Below are positions 34,501 through 46,900 of a stretch of DNA of 64,000 nt, piece by piece (the first letter of the stretch is position 1; every line of letters starts with the position of its first letter). Source of the DNA: Beta vulgaris subsp. vulgaris (lineage: Eukaryota; Streptophyta; Magnoliopsida; Caryophyllales; Amaranthaceae); the NCBI RefSeq assembly GCF_026745355.1, contig NC_079210.1, positions 29,661,116-29,725,115 of the forward strand, written 5' to 3'. The translations under genes and the position numbers were made by a program. Under the pieces are notes generated by a model. The model saw only the letters and a program-made list of their open reading frames with translations, made no database searches and was not told the origin of the DNA.

Positions 34501-36197
34501 GAAAAAAGAAACTAAAATATATAATGTGACCCTTCCACAAGATACCAACTAACCTGATTCATTTTTCACAATTTAAAGTATTTCATCACATGCATATATA
34601 TACAACCTATATTATTGCCTAAATATTAGTTCCAACCCCTATTCTAATAATACAGGAGGTTGTTTGACAATTGAAGTTTTAGAGTAAAAAGAGAATTTTG
34701 GATCAATTTTAGAGTTTTGACTAATTAAAATCTCTAAAAGAGATGCTTGGTATAAGAGAATTTTAGAGATAGTTTTGGAATAAAAACTCTCAAAATGAAA
34801 AAGCTCCTCACTTGTTCAATGACTCTTATGCCCCTAATAATAATACTATTCATGTGTATTAAAATGTTTATAAATATCATTTCACACAAACAAATGGCAA
34901 TAAGCATTTAACAATCGGTTAACTGTTACCAAACACGTTTATAAAAAGAAGTTGTGAAATCAGCAGTCAAATCTGTTTAAAAAAAAATTAAAACTCTAAC
35001 AGTAAACTCTAAACTCTAACAGCTAAACTTTAAACTATATTTATCAGACAAGGCCAATAAGGACTTAACTTTATGACGCTTATAATAACACCCGTCAAAC
35101 TTGTGTCCGAAAGAGCATAAAATTCATCTAATTGCTCTCTCACGGTGATCAACAAGTTTAGAACTGTAGACGTAAACTTATATTTACTATGCATTTAGGC
35201 TCCGTTTGGTAGGGCGTAAAACGTTTTCCCGGAAAACTGTTTTCCTCTATTCTCAGTTTTACATTATTTGGTTGGCAAAAGAGTGTAAAACCATTTTCCC
35301 TTGGGGTAAAATTACTCTCCCAAGGATGGAAAACCATTTTCCTTTCAAAATGAAGGGAAAACTATTTTCCTTCTCCTCTTGTACACTCCTCTCACTACCT
35401 CCTTACTTTCCCTTTCATTTTCCTTTCATTTCATTATTTTTTTTACATCGAACCAAACAACGGAAAACTAATTTTGGAATTGTGTTTTCCATTGTAAATT
35501 GTTTTCCATGAAAATCATTTTACACTGAAAATATTTTACGCCCTACCAAACGGAGCCTTAATGTAGTAGTCAATTACAATGCAGATTGGAGAAAAGGAAG
35601 TATATCTTCCAACTCCATTTGTAATAAGTGCATTTTCAGCGGTATTTATAGTAAGTACTAAAATCAGCACTCCCTCACCAATATTTCAGCTGGGACATGT
35701 ACGAGTACAAAGGAAAGCTAATAAAGGATATGCCACTACACATAGCCTATAAACGGGCAATGAATACATGGGCAAAATGGATTGAAAAAAAGGTCGATTC
35801 AACAAAAACAGCTCTTTTCTTTAGGAGTGTTTCAGCTGAACACAAAGCTCCACAATACAATCAAGCGTGCCAGTATAAGACCAAACCTATCATGGATGAA
35901 TCCTACAGAAACCTATTTCCAAAAAAATTGATTCCCACTATCGAGAGTGTGATCAAAGGGATGAAATCACAAGTGAAGTACTTGAATATTACCAAATTGT
36001 CCGGGTATAGAATAGATGCACATCCGTCAATTTACAGATACAACGACTGGAAGATTCGTGCGAAAAAAGATATTCGTACTCTTACAGCTTACGCAGATTG
36101 TGGGCACTGGTGCCTCCCTGGGATACCAGATACTTGGAACAGATTGTTTTATGCTTCTCTCTACTTTGATACTTTTGACGTATCATCTAATTCTTAA
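31530..36197 (+). CDS. TRICHOME BIREFRINGENCE-LIKE (TBL) protein, four exons, 479 aa
   Basis: Probable Golgi polysaccharide O-acetyltransferase of the TBL/PMR5 family. Exons: 31530-32089, 32787-32970, 33082-33269 and 35690-36197; all introns start GT and end AG, and phases fit a single 1440-nt frame. Residues 12-27 are a hydrophobic N-terminal anchor (VCVIGSLLGCLVLLLL), then a variable Pro/Ser-rich stem, then the PMR5N Cys-rich domain (CNMFDGRWVYKP, SCQRNGRPDFEYEKW). Exon 2 carries the esterase GDS motif VLVGDSLNRNMWESL (Ser about 208). Exon 4 carries the DxxH motif in DCGHWCLPGIPDTWN (Asp about 447, His about 450). Both catalytic motifs, the Cys residues and normal length suggest a working gene. 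The acceptor polymer (xylan, mannan or pectin) cannot be told. It is the only ordinary host gene here. Confidence 0.93.
33427..33730. mobile_element. Tourist-type MITE in TBL intron 3
   Basis: Inverted ends GGGTTCGTTTGGTTC / GAACCAAACAACCCC, flanked by TTA on both sides (33424-33426 and 33731-33733). The 304-bp length and TTA duplication fit a PIF/Harbinger-derived MITE. Confidence 0.85.
35198..35557. mobile_element. Tourist-type MITE in TBL intron 3, near exon 4
   Basis: 360 bp with a perfect inverted repeat of about 24 bp starting GGCTCCGTTTGGTAGGGCG, flanked by TTA (35195-35197 and 35558-35560). The internal arms also repeat GGAAAAC/GTTTTCC in opposite orientation, so the element could fold into a long hairpin. 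It lies 132 bp before the exon 4 acceptor. Confidence 0.92.
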
Positions 36198-36649
36198 GAT
36201 ATAATTGTGATATGCTACTAATTGTGGTTTCTCGGAAAATTGAAGAAAACATTAATCTATATGAAGAATTAAAAACCCGGACCCAGTTGGTATATGCAAA
36301 ATGCAAGTATTGTGGATAGACTATGTAGATTTGTGGATTCATACTAGTTTCGATATTTTGAGGTTACTTAATATGAAATGGTTTCACATTGCTTAATCAT
36401 TAGTCGTTTAAATTAAGCCATGGAAATGATAGTTAATTAGACAATAAAAAAGAAAACTTGTATTAACATGTAACCTACCATTTATAAATATTAACCTTAT
36501 ATGCATGCAATGCATACGTGCGAAATCATATAAATAGTAACGGATTATTGTATGATTTTTACAAGGATTTGACGTATTTTATTATAACTCATTTGCGACC
36601 ATTATTGTTGTATATTGTTGCTTAAATTTTATTTTTGTTAAATGCTATA
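36198..36649. other. TBL 3' flank
   Basis: AT-rich sequence expected to hold the 3' untranslated region and polyadenylation signals. No other feature is supported. Confidence 0.5.
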
Positions 36650-36898
36650 CTCCCTCTGTTTTTTATCGTTCTCACTTGGAATCTTGACACTATTCATATT
36701 TAGAAAAAATATTTTCATTTTTTGTCAATTATAAGAAAAAAGTAGTCATTTGTGGTCTTGTTTGATTCGTCTCAATTAGTACTTTATTAATATTCAATCG
36801 TTATAATTTTACTAATATAAAATGGAAGATATTTAAGTTTAAAGATGTGCATTCAGAGACACACACAGAAAAGTGAAAAAGATAAAAAACAGAGGGTG
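36650..36898. mobile_element. Stowaway-type MITE downstream of TBL
   Basis: Ends CTCCCTCTGTTTTTTATC and the invert GATAAAAAACAGAGGGTG, flanked by TA (36648-36649 and 36899-36900). 249 bp, non-coding. A different Stowaway family from the pair at 29536-30380. Confidence 0.88.
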
Positions 36899-36900
36899 TA

Positions 36901-38422
36901 TTTTGTAACTCTATTATATTATTTAGTCTAACTATTTTAGTGTTTTATTTCCATTTTATTTTATATCCATATGATTATCAATTTTGTTTTTTTTTTATAG
37001 GCGGTGACTTTTATCATAAAATATTTGTACATATGTATAATACGTTTATGCTAATTTTTGCATTATTAAAATTTATTTACTTATATGCAAAACAATATAA
37101 GCTTGATTTTTTAATATGAAATAAAGTCATGAATCATGAACAACAATCAGTCCCATGAAAAGCATAATATACCATAAAGCACGTCCATTATGATATACTA
37201 CTATAAAAACAAACAAAGTGCAAAAGACAATAATAGTGAGCTATTTATCAGTTATTTAAGTTGAGAACATTAAATTTGTTTTAAAAGTGAAATATCCGGC
37301 GTTTGGTATGTGCATAATCTATCAATATTAGTCTGGTTCTATTGAAGTGTCACAACTAAAATTTAGAAATATTAGAAGAAATATAAGAAAGAAAAAGATT
37401 ATCGGTTGCAGAGCTAAAGTATGTGTAAAAAGAAAATTCTGAACATTTAACAATAAATGTATTGGTTACTGTATTTTGTAACAAAGATTAGGAAATGTTG
37501 GTATTTATTTATTCAAAGTATTTATTTTGGTTTTTCAGAACTCTTGATATAAGTAGTAAATCATGTAAATATGTATATCTATTCTATAAAGAAAGTATCA
37601 AATAAATAAAACACAAATTGTTAGTCATATTCTTTAGATTAGCTCGTCACTTTATCTCATTTCTCTTTCTACCACTTATTCCATTTTCCGTTACCATTAT
37701 TCCATTTTCCGTTACCATTAATCACTCCATCTCGATCAATTTTTTTGCTTTTACAATCTTCCTTTGTCAGTAAACAATTGAAAGATGAAACACTTATCCT
37801 ATTATATATTCCTTCTTTTTTCAAGATTTACTGTCATTATTTTACACACCACTTATTTCATTATTCCATATTTATTGCAGCTTTATTGCAATTATAATCC
37901 CTACCGCACCTCTTCTTGATTTTTATTTTCTTACTTAAATTTCTCCAATTTTACTAATCAAGGTCGAAGTCTTTGAGATTTTTTTATTAACAATAGGTTC
38001 ATTTTACTTGATCAATAATGTATTAAACTTTGCGAACTTCATCAAAACTTCAATAATAATGGATAACATTATTACTAATAGTATGTACGTATTCCCATTA
38101 TGCGTAAATTTCAGTTCAGATGCACAATAATGGAGTTACATGTCATCCACTTTTCCAAACCCACAAACCCTTCCTTGTATGTGTAAGTTTGAGTTCATTT
38201 ACTTTTTGCAATTAAATAATGCTATTTCGTAAATAAACTATTTACTTGTAATTGAATAATTCTAACAAACACCTCATATGATTATGCTTTTTGTTGCTCT
38301 CGGTATTAGACTATCTGAGCAATTACCATGTTTGTCATTGGTGTCTCCGTTCTCCCTGTTTCCTAAATAAAATCACACAACAAATTAATGTTAGAGCAAT
38401 TATATGAATAGTTCATATATCA
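36901..38422. other. AT-rich intergenic sequence
   Basis: Only short chance ORFs are seen. A short direct duplication TTCCATTTTCCGTTACCATTA occurs near 37680-37720. No gene, RNA or mobile element could be supported. Confidence 0.5.
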
Positions 38423-38949
38423 AAAATAAAAGAAAAAATTCACAGTAATAATCCCAACTATTGAACATCTTCCATAATTAATCCTAACTATGAGTTATTT
38501 TTGTGTAATCCAATTCATAACCTAATCAATCCAAAAATGCTCCCCATTAACCTGGAACTTGTTGATCCGGTAAAATTTACCTTCCCTCCAAAACTATACA
38601 GAGAGTTAATGAGCGTGCTTTTCTCGCCCTATTCTAGACAATTGATGTTATTCACCATCATCCACCACCATGAATGTTCTGCTATAAAACTCACTCAAAT
38701 CTTCTTCTTTTTCTTCTTTAACACATCGCAAGTTGAAGGTGATTGGAATTGTGTGTGCTACTCAAGGTTATTCTGCCATTGTAGGTAAGTAAAGTTCAAT
38801 TTTTTTTATTCTTCTTAAAGTGTTGAACTTTGAATTTTGCGCACCAAAACTCTCTGAATTTTGTTGTTTTCCTTTGTTAAATTTGGTGTGTTATTTAATT
38901 TCTAGGTTTAGTTGATAATTATTTCCTGTACAACTATTTGTATAAGGAT

Positions 38950-41900
38950 GTGGCATGGTGTTCAATTTAAGAAGAATAAATACATAAACTTGGAATTTGT
39001 GGGAGGGGGTGCTCGGACTTTTCGGGTGGATGCAGGTGAATTGTGTTAGTTTTATTTTGAGGAATTGGCTAACAAGTGTGGCAAATAATCTAGTATTTCT
39101 GAGATCTACTATTTGAAACCCCCCCCCCCCATTATGAATCATTTGAGAAGGGTTTGAATAGGGTGTATAATGACTCAGAGGTTAGGACTATGATAGAAAT
39201 TGTGCTTAAAAACAGGTGCATGTACTGATTGCTATGTAGTTCATGGGGTAGATACAACAAAAGTAATTCTTCAAACTGAAGAGGAGAGACACAAAGCCAA
39301 ACTAAGGTCTCAACTGTAAGTGAAGGAAGGGGTATTAGACCTAAAAAACTTACCCCTATTAGAGGTGGGAAGAAAGGGCATAAAAGTATAGTTGTCCCAG
39401 AAACACAAAAGGTTACCCCAACAATAGAACCATTCAGCAACTTAGAAAGAATCCTTCACTTTACCCAAGCAGAATCTACTGCCACACAAGAAAATGAACC
39501 GCGGCTCACTCATGTTGACTCACCTACCATGGATAACACCTTCACAGGGACTATATTAAATGTTGGTAATCCATCTCCAACTGAACAAAGCTAACAACCA
39601 GAAGTTGAAGAAAGCCATCGGGATGAAACTGAACAAAATCCAACAACCTGAAACTCAACGAAATCAAATAAATCATTATTCTGAAAACCTTGAACAACTG
39701 AACCCTGATGAGTATTTTGCTTGGTATCATCTAGGAGGTGAGGAACCTATAGGTTGGGGTGAGTTTTTTGAAGGGTATGAGACTAATTATGATGAGCTAG
39801 ATCCAAAAGATGCTTAATTTATCCCTGAGGATCAAGAAACATCTGATGTTGCGATAGAACTAGAAGAGGAATATATTGAGTGATTAGATGATGAAGGTGA
39901 GGAATATATTGAGGGATTAGAGGTAGGATATGATGGAGGGACTGATGATGAGGAATGGAGGGTGGCAAAGGATTGTTGGGATTGCAAAAGAACTGCAAAA
40001 GGAGGCTGCATTAGGTAAGCTTACTGGACAACAGAAGCAGTAAGGGGGTGAGCCAAGTAGAGTTGAAGAAACAAACAATGATTTCCTGAGTGAATATGAA
40101 GACACTGATGAAGAGGCAAATACACCAGGTTCAAGTGATGAGGACAATATAACTAGCAGAAGGAGGAGGGTTAGGGTTCAAGTTGTGGATGAGAACATTG
40201 ACTTCCACACTTTGCAATGGAAGGTTGGCATTAGGTTTCAAGATAGAGATAAGTTCCGGGATGCCATAGTGAGGTTCGCATTTGCACGAGGAAGAAACTT
40301 GTTTATTAAAGTGAGTGACAAAAAAAAAAGAGGGCAGATGCTAGGAGCAGAGTGTGTAAAAGGTTGTCCTTTTAGGATCGATGCATGTTGGGACAACATC
40401 AAAGCATGCTTTATAGTTAAGTCAGTCAAATATGAGCATACTTAGCTTGTAATAGAAACATGGACACAAATAGGCAATTGAAAGCTTCTTGGGTGGCAGA
40501 GCAGTTTCTTGAAGAGTTTAAGAGCATACCTCATTGGCCTGCAAAGGACATAAATTATACAGTAAGAAGAGCTTACAAAATTCTTGGGAAGAAGAATTGG
40601 GCCTACAAAGTGAAGTATTTAGCTCACAGATACTTCATGGCAGCATGAAAGATCACTATATATAACAAACTAGGAAGATACTTAGAAGCACTCAAACAAG
40701 CTTCACCTAATAGTTGCTTTAAGTTGGAAACTGATCCAACTAGGAGAGTTAATCCTATTATGTTTCAAAGATTTTTTTGTATGTTTTGATGGTGTAAGAG
40801 ATGGTTGGGTTGCTGGGTGTAGAAAGGTATTCTGTGTAGATGGGTGCTTCCTAAAAACCTTCTTGGGAGGCATGCTACTGTCTACAATAGGTTATAATGC
40901 TAATGACCAAATATATCCTCTAGCCTACGCAGTTCGTAAAGGGGAAAATAATGATAGTTTCCAATTATTCATCACAGAGCTAATGAAAGTCATTGGAAGT
41001 ATTGATGGTGAAGGCATTACAAGAATTTCTGATGAACATCAGGCAAGCTATTTTCCATTAATTTGTACTTACAAATACATACATTTAACATATCCTATCC
41101 ATTTTGTGCATACTGGTATAATAAATTTGTTGGCAGGGTGCTACTCAATCCAATACATAATATCTTGCCTGGAGCTAAACACATGCATTGTGCACGCCAT
41201 ATCTTTGCATTATGGCACAAGAACTACAAAGGTGATGAGTTCAAGTTTATGTTTTGGAAAGTTGTTTAGGCATACAATGAGGTAGATTATCAGGATGCAG
41301 TAGAGGAGATGGGGAAAGTCAGTCCAAGTGCAAGCTTTCAATGGGTATGATCCAAAGTGCTTTTGTAGAGCAACTTACAAATACATTGACCAAATGTGAT
41401 GTTGTTGTAAGAAATATGGAAGAAACCTTCAATGGTTATATACTTAGTGCAATGACAAAACACCTAATATTCATGCCTGAAGACATCAGGACAACACTAA
41501 TGCAAAGACTCATTACTAAGTGAGAAAAGTTGGAGAAGTATAAAATGAGTATTTACACTATTCAAGCAAAACTAGAAAAAGAGAAGGATTGAGCAACTTC
41601 ATGTAATGTGATGCCTTCTAAAAAAATGGTATTTCAGGTGTCCCATAGGTTAGGCACTCTAACAGTTGATCTAACTAGGAGAGTGTGTACAATGTAGAAA
41701 ATGGGAGTTAACTGAAATTCCATGCTGTCATGTTATGGCTTTCATCTTCTTCTTTTTTTTTTGCACCAAGAAGCTGAGAGTTATGTTCATGAATGGTACA
41801 AGAAGGAAACACACTTACTGTCATATTCAGTTGACATTCCCCCATGTGTTGGGGAAAGGCACTGGCCAAGAGTTTAGTTTTCAATTGAACCACCTCCAAT

Positions 41901-42363
41901 TAAGGTTGGTCTAGGTAGACCAAGGAAGAACAGTAGAAAGGATCCACATGAATATCCAAAGAAACCTAGAAAGTAAATTAAGCATGGGACTCAGATGACT
42001 TGTAGCTTGTGCTATTCAACACAGCACAACAAAAGAAGGTGTCTTGAAAAAGGTAAAGAAGTCCAACCACAACCAAAAAGGGGGCAGAGGCAGGCCAAAC
42101 AATGTTGCACATGGATCAATGGATGATTCTCATATTATAAGCTTTGACCACCACAATCTTTCTGCAAAGGAAGAGGTAGCATGGGTGCATCCAAAAGCAG
42201 AGGTGCTAGCAGTAACATAAGAGGTGGCACGGGAACTAGCACAAGCAGAGCTGGAAGAGGTGTATCAACTAGAGCTAGGAGAGGTGCGAGGGGTGCATCA
42301 ACCACCACAAGCAGAGGTGGGAGGGGTGCATCAACCACCAACAGCATGGTAGTAAGGTACTAA
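38950..42363 (+). pseudogene. MuDR-type MULE transposase, broken
   Basis: Domains occur in the normal order but in different frames. An N-terminal domain (38953-39120) reads WHGVQFKKN and FVGGGARTFRVD. An acidic linker follows (39560-40180). The DNA-binding MuDR domain (40185-40445) has FRDAIVRFAFARGRNLF and GAECVKGCPFRIDA. A helical part is at 40460-40648. The MULE transposase core (40863-41285) has LSTIGYNANDQIYPLAYAV. A SWIM-type finger lies near 41695-41810, a zinc knuckle CSLCYSTQHNKRRC near 42003, and a Gly/Arg/Ser/Thr-rich tail at 42181-42363. Stops and frameshifts are numerous, so this copy cannot make transposase; other copies could mobilise it through its intact ends. Confidence 0.85.
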
Positions 42364-42799
42364 GCTTAACCTATTAACAGCAGCAAAGCCCTTTTTTACA
42401 GTTTTAACCTTATGTGTGTTTGTCATGTAGTTACAAAGAGAATTGGAGTGAATACTAGCACTGCTACAGGTCATATGAATATCACCCACCAAAATTGATC
42501 AGTTCAGAAGAAGAAATTCAAGTGTATTATGTGCAGTTGCTTTTTTTAGCATCATTTTGTTCTAGATATGAACATAGATATTTTGGACTAGCAGCTGAAC
42601 TATTTGTTTTGGAGCAATCTAATGAAGTTTGTTTTAGAGCAATGTTAATGAAGTTCATATCATGGAAAAATTATCCGAAAATATGCAAATTTTCATATCA
42701 TATCATTATGCCATTGTTTCAGGCAATAACAGTTACATAGTAGCTCAAAAGTACCGTCCTCATGTTCTAATACATGGACTAATTGACATTAATCAAAAT

Positions 42800-43400
42800 C
42801 CCTTCAAATATAACACAACACCAAATAAAAGCCAAGAAAAAAGAGTGCAATCAGCACATGCTTTTCCCCCTTTGTATTGTTTGAAACAACCATCTTCATC
42901 TTAGTTAGGGCATCCTCCAATTATTTTTTCTGCTTTTTCAGCCTCTGCACTTTTTCTTCTAAAACCTTCTTCTCATTCAATAATTGGTCAATCAACATTT
43001 CCTTTTCTCTACTATTATCTTCAACATCTCCCATTTGGTTTTCATCTACCCATAAGAAAAATCCACAATTTGATTTATGCAACATATAAAAATCATAATC
43101 AAAACAAAAATTAAATATTTCAAAACAAACTTCAAATTATAGTTGTACTTACAGGCCACATTGCACATCCATAGAACTTTCTTCCATAATTCAGACCCCT
43201 TGTTTTCATTGTCTTTAATTTGGGATGGTATTATGATAACAAAGCGTTACCCTCTCAGCAGCACCAGCGTGAGAAGACCTCCAAGAAGATGATCCAGAAG
43301 AAGCAGATTTCATGGCATATTTTTTGGGGAGTTCTTTACCGTTGCTATTCAGTGGAGTTAAATAGAAGATTCAGAAGAAAAATTCATGTGAGGCTCAAAT
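42800..43400 (-). pseudogene. GRF-type zinc-finger protein gene carried by the MULE
   Basis: On the minus strand, facing the transposase. Exon 1 (about 43250-43153) reads KTMKTRGLNYGRKFYGCAMWP, the GRF core with its Gly-Arg-x-Phe and Cys; a frame change lies near 43218. It ends at a GTAAGT donor (about 43152). Exon 2 (about 43084-42808) continues NCGFFLWVDENQMGDVE, the second half of the GRF finger, then a coiled coil (EKEMLIDQLLNEKKVLEEK), one TAA within the coil near 42925, and a hydrophobic tail (ALFFLGFYLVLCY). GRF fingers bind single-stranded nucleic acid in other proteins; many plant genomes hold short GRF-coil-hydrophobic proteins. Its place between the MULE ends suggests it is element cargo. 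Confidence 0.65.
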
Positions 43401-43552
43401 GACTAGGTAACCAGTTAAAATAGGTTGTAGTAGGTGAGTAGAGTGTTTTTGGATTAATGAGGATATAAATTACAGGAATAACCCATAGTTGGATTAATTA
43501 TAGAAGATGTTCAATAGTTGGGATTATTCCTGTGAATAATTCCAAAATAAAA

Positions 43553-43903
43553 TCAATGGAGTTAGCTGATTGTGTTAAAAGAGTTTCTTAATCAATATTT
43601 CTAGAGTCTTGTAATTATATTGATCTCTATTCGATCAAGAGGTAAAGGAAGAGGAAGATTAAACTATTTTATAAACTAACTTTTATATATATTTTTTTGT
43701 TTTAATAAAATAGTTAGTTTATTTTAAATTAGAGAGTTTTATTTTTTTTATTTGTTTATTTTTAGGATATTGGCTTCCACGATTGTGTTGTGTTTTTTTT
43801 CCTTTTTTTTTTTCTTTTTTTTTTGTTAAATTAAGTAGTTAGTTGCACTTTATTTTAACTTTTTATTTTTTACATTTTCCTTTTTTTTTTGGTGTCCTAC
43901 TCC
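43553..43903. other. T-rich intergenic sequence between MULE and LINE-1
   Basis: Runs of T and low-complexity AT. Nothing else is supported. Confidence 0.5.
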
Positions 43904-43929
43904 TCTGGACCTATATTTTTTTTTATGGG

Positions 43930-46900
43930 AAAAGGCTAACAACATTCTTAATTCATTAAATTAATCTCTAACAATGCAACAACACCGGAGGGGGGGGGGG
44001 GTTTAAAATACATGTTTATCACCATGATGGGGTAACAATTTAGCCACAAGGTGAGCTACTGCATTTCCTACTCTACGCACATGAAATCAAGTGAAAGAAA
44101 TGAATTGAGAGCCAAGCACACAAACATCCTCAAGAATCAAATTCAAAGGAGTCTTGCCCAACTCCTTATCTAATTGCCTTCACCACCATAGCAACATCAC
44201 ACTCCAACTCAACTTTCGTAAATCCATGTGCTCCAGCCACTATTAATCCATATCTAAGTGTCATAACCTCCGCTAGCTCCGCTTGTAATCGCTTCAGCGC
44301 AACAGGGACGAACTTTCCATTATTATTTCGAGCCAACACACCTAAGCCAATCACCCCACCCTCCATTACCGCAGCATCGACATTAAATTTCACCTTCCCC
44401 AAAGCCGGCTTTGTCCACCCAGCACGAGACCACACCAATACAACTTGCAGCTTTTCAATCACAACTTTTCCATACTCACCATAGTCATTTACCAATTCTG
44501 AAAACCCACCACACCCTGTTGTAGGTCAAACCAAGGTTCCTCAACCACCACTGAATTATGAAAGGCCTAGAAAGCCCACATAATTGCTGCACACTATAGC
44601 ATCTCCTTTGTATCTAATCTTTCCATTAGCCAAGATAAAATGTCAGAGAAAGAGATGTTAGGGACTTCATAAATAAGTACGTTGAACGGAGATTGTTCTC
44701 ACACCCTTGTGATTTTAGGATAGGGAATGTATGAATTATTGTTTCTTGCTCATCACCACACAAACTACATAACCCATTCTTCACTACACTAGTCGAATAA
44801 TTGGTTATTGCTGCGATGATGTTGCTGCGATTTCACCCATACACAGCAATATATCACTAAAAACAAAATGAAAAATATAAAATAACCATATTGCTGCGAT
44901 TTCGACCAAAAATCGCAGCAATATTTAAAAAAATTATTTTGACATATTGCTGTAGTACCTACTAAAAACCGTAACAATAGACTTTTAAAATTAGTATTAA
45001 AAGGGTTGTTTAGGGTTTCACTCTCTCCTCCTCACTCCTCTCTACACGCCTCAGTCCTCATCTCCTCCTCTCTTCCTCTGCACGCCTCACTTCTCTCTTC
45101 CTCATCTCACTCCCTCTCCTCCTCTCTTCCTCTCTTCCTCTCCTCCCCTTATCTTCTCTCAACCACACAACCGGAAAACGCAATTCTTATCACCTTGTGA
45201 GAGGCACAAGGCGTGCCGCCTTGGCCGCCTTTAGTGGTGAAGCGCCGAAGAGAGCCGATCTAAGTTGATTTGGTAGCTATTGGTGCGCGCCAACTCGCCG
45301 GAGTTGTAGGAGATTGCCTGCGAACCCGACACCTTAGCTCTGGAGTTGTAGTCCCTCTTTCTCTCCTTCTCTCTTCTTATCCTCTCGTCGTTTGTGCCTG
45401 AGGACGCAGCGATTCATGCCATCCACGACGCAACCATCCACGTGGAGAAGAACGACGCGCGTGGAATGAACGGATTGTGAACGCATCCATTCTCGTTGCC
45501 GGCCAGGATGCGCAGATGGCCCAGATCTATTCCTGTTTTTTTTTTCTCTTTTGTAGTTAAATTTTATTTTTATTTGCTAGATATAATGACCATATGGTGA
45601 TATTTTTATTTTATTTTATTTTTCATTTTTGTTTGTTAAGAATCAATGTAATGTTAGGGTTTTTGATTTATTGTTATTTTTTAATTTGTATATTTTATTT
45701 TCAGCTTATATTTCAGTTTCTTAATTTTTAGTTTTTTTAGGTTTTTTTTTAGTTTTTTAGTTTTTTTTTTTTTTTATTTTTGTTTGATTTTCATAGATTT
45801 GTAACAGTGGATTGTTGTAACTATGTTTATATTATAATTGTATTATAACTATAGAAAATTTATGCTTAGAGAAATGAAAAAAAAAAAATTCTACCCAGCG
45901 TCTTTTGCTGCGATTATTTTAGTAAGAAACTGCAGCAATATGCGCTTTTTTTATTATTAAATTCAACATATTGCTGCGATTTTTCCTAGAAACTGTAGCA
46001 ATATTTTGTATTATCCTGATATAAAATACTAATATTGCTGCGATTTTTCCCAGAAATTGTAGCAATATGTTCAAATATTGTTGCGGTTTAAAACCGCATC
46101 ACTATATTAATTACCTATTGATCCCCCCTTAATTGTTGCGGGCCAAAACCGCCGCAATAGGCCACTTAATGACCGCAGCAATAAGCATTTATTCTACTAG
46201 TGCTATATGTCGATCAAATAATCTCCCCTAGGTAGCCAAAGATCCAGAACATGCTCGCCAAAGGAAGTGGTTTAATTCTGGAGGCCCTCTCAAACTCCAA
46301 ATCGCCTTCTACCCCACATTATTTGCCCCACCAAGCTGTTGTTCCCAATTGCGATTATGACCCAGACAACCCAGCTAATACCCAGACCGAGTTGAATAAA
46401 TACCATTCTTCATAGGCCACCAAAATTGACCATCCTCGACTCTTCTATTATTAAGTGGGATTTATTAAATCAAGGACTTTTCTTCGGCCATAAATTGAGT
46501 TTGCAAAAACATCTACTCTCCAGCAAGCATTTTCACTATCAATTAAGTCCACTACACGAAGTCCAGCATCACTAATTGCATTCGGAGTAGGGACCCAATA
46601 TAAAGAGTCCCCAGGCAACCATGCATCATCCCACACTTTTATCTTTGAACCATCACCAACGCTCCATTTTAACCCCTCCAACAACAATGCCTTAGCACCT
46701 CATACCGATCTGCACACATAGCTTGGATCATTGACTCTAACAGCATCAATAAAATCTGCATTTCAGAAACACCATGCTTTAAGCACCTAGTAAGCAAGAG
46801 AGGACGTATAATTGAGGAGCCTTCATCATTGTTTTGCCAACAACGCTTGGTTGAATATTTTAAAATCACAAAATCCCATTCAATCCAATGCTTTGGAAAG

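Larger units (their letters stand above)
38432..43543 (+). mobile_element. MULE (Mutator-like element), full length with decayed transposase
   Basis: Long terminal inverted repeats of about 75 bp (38432-38506 and 43469-43543) share ATTCACAG, AATAATCCCAACTATTGAAC and ATAATTAATCC. A perfect 9-bp target duplication AAAATAAAA flanks them (38423-38431 and 43544-43552), diagnostic for MULEs. Inside are a MuDR-type transposase on plus and a GRF zinc-finger gene on minus near the right end. Confidence 0.93.

Noticed and set aside
34655..35065. Possible further MITE in TBL intron 3
   Set aside because: The ends look weakly inverted (GAGGTTGTTTGACAA / CAGACAAGGCC) but no target duplication or clear terminal match was found.
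44166..44495. RNase H-like ORF as an independent host gene
   Set aside because: It lies at the expected 3' end of LINE-1 ORF2, followed by the A-tail and target duplication.
45006..45200. Ser/Leu-rich ORF of 64 codons
   Set aside because: It is the translation of a CT-rich stretch in CACTA-B with no domain or splice context.
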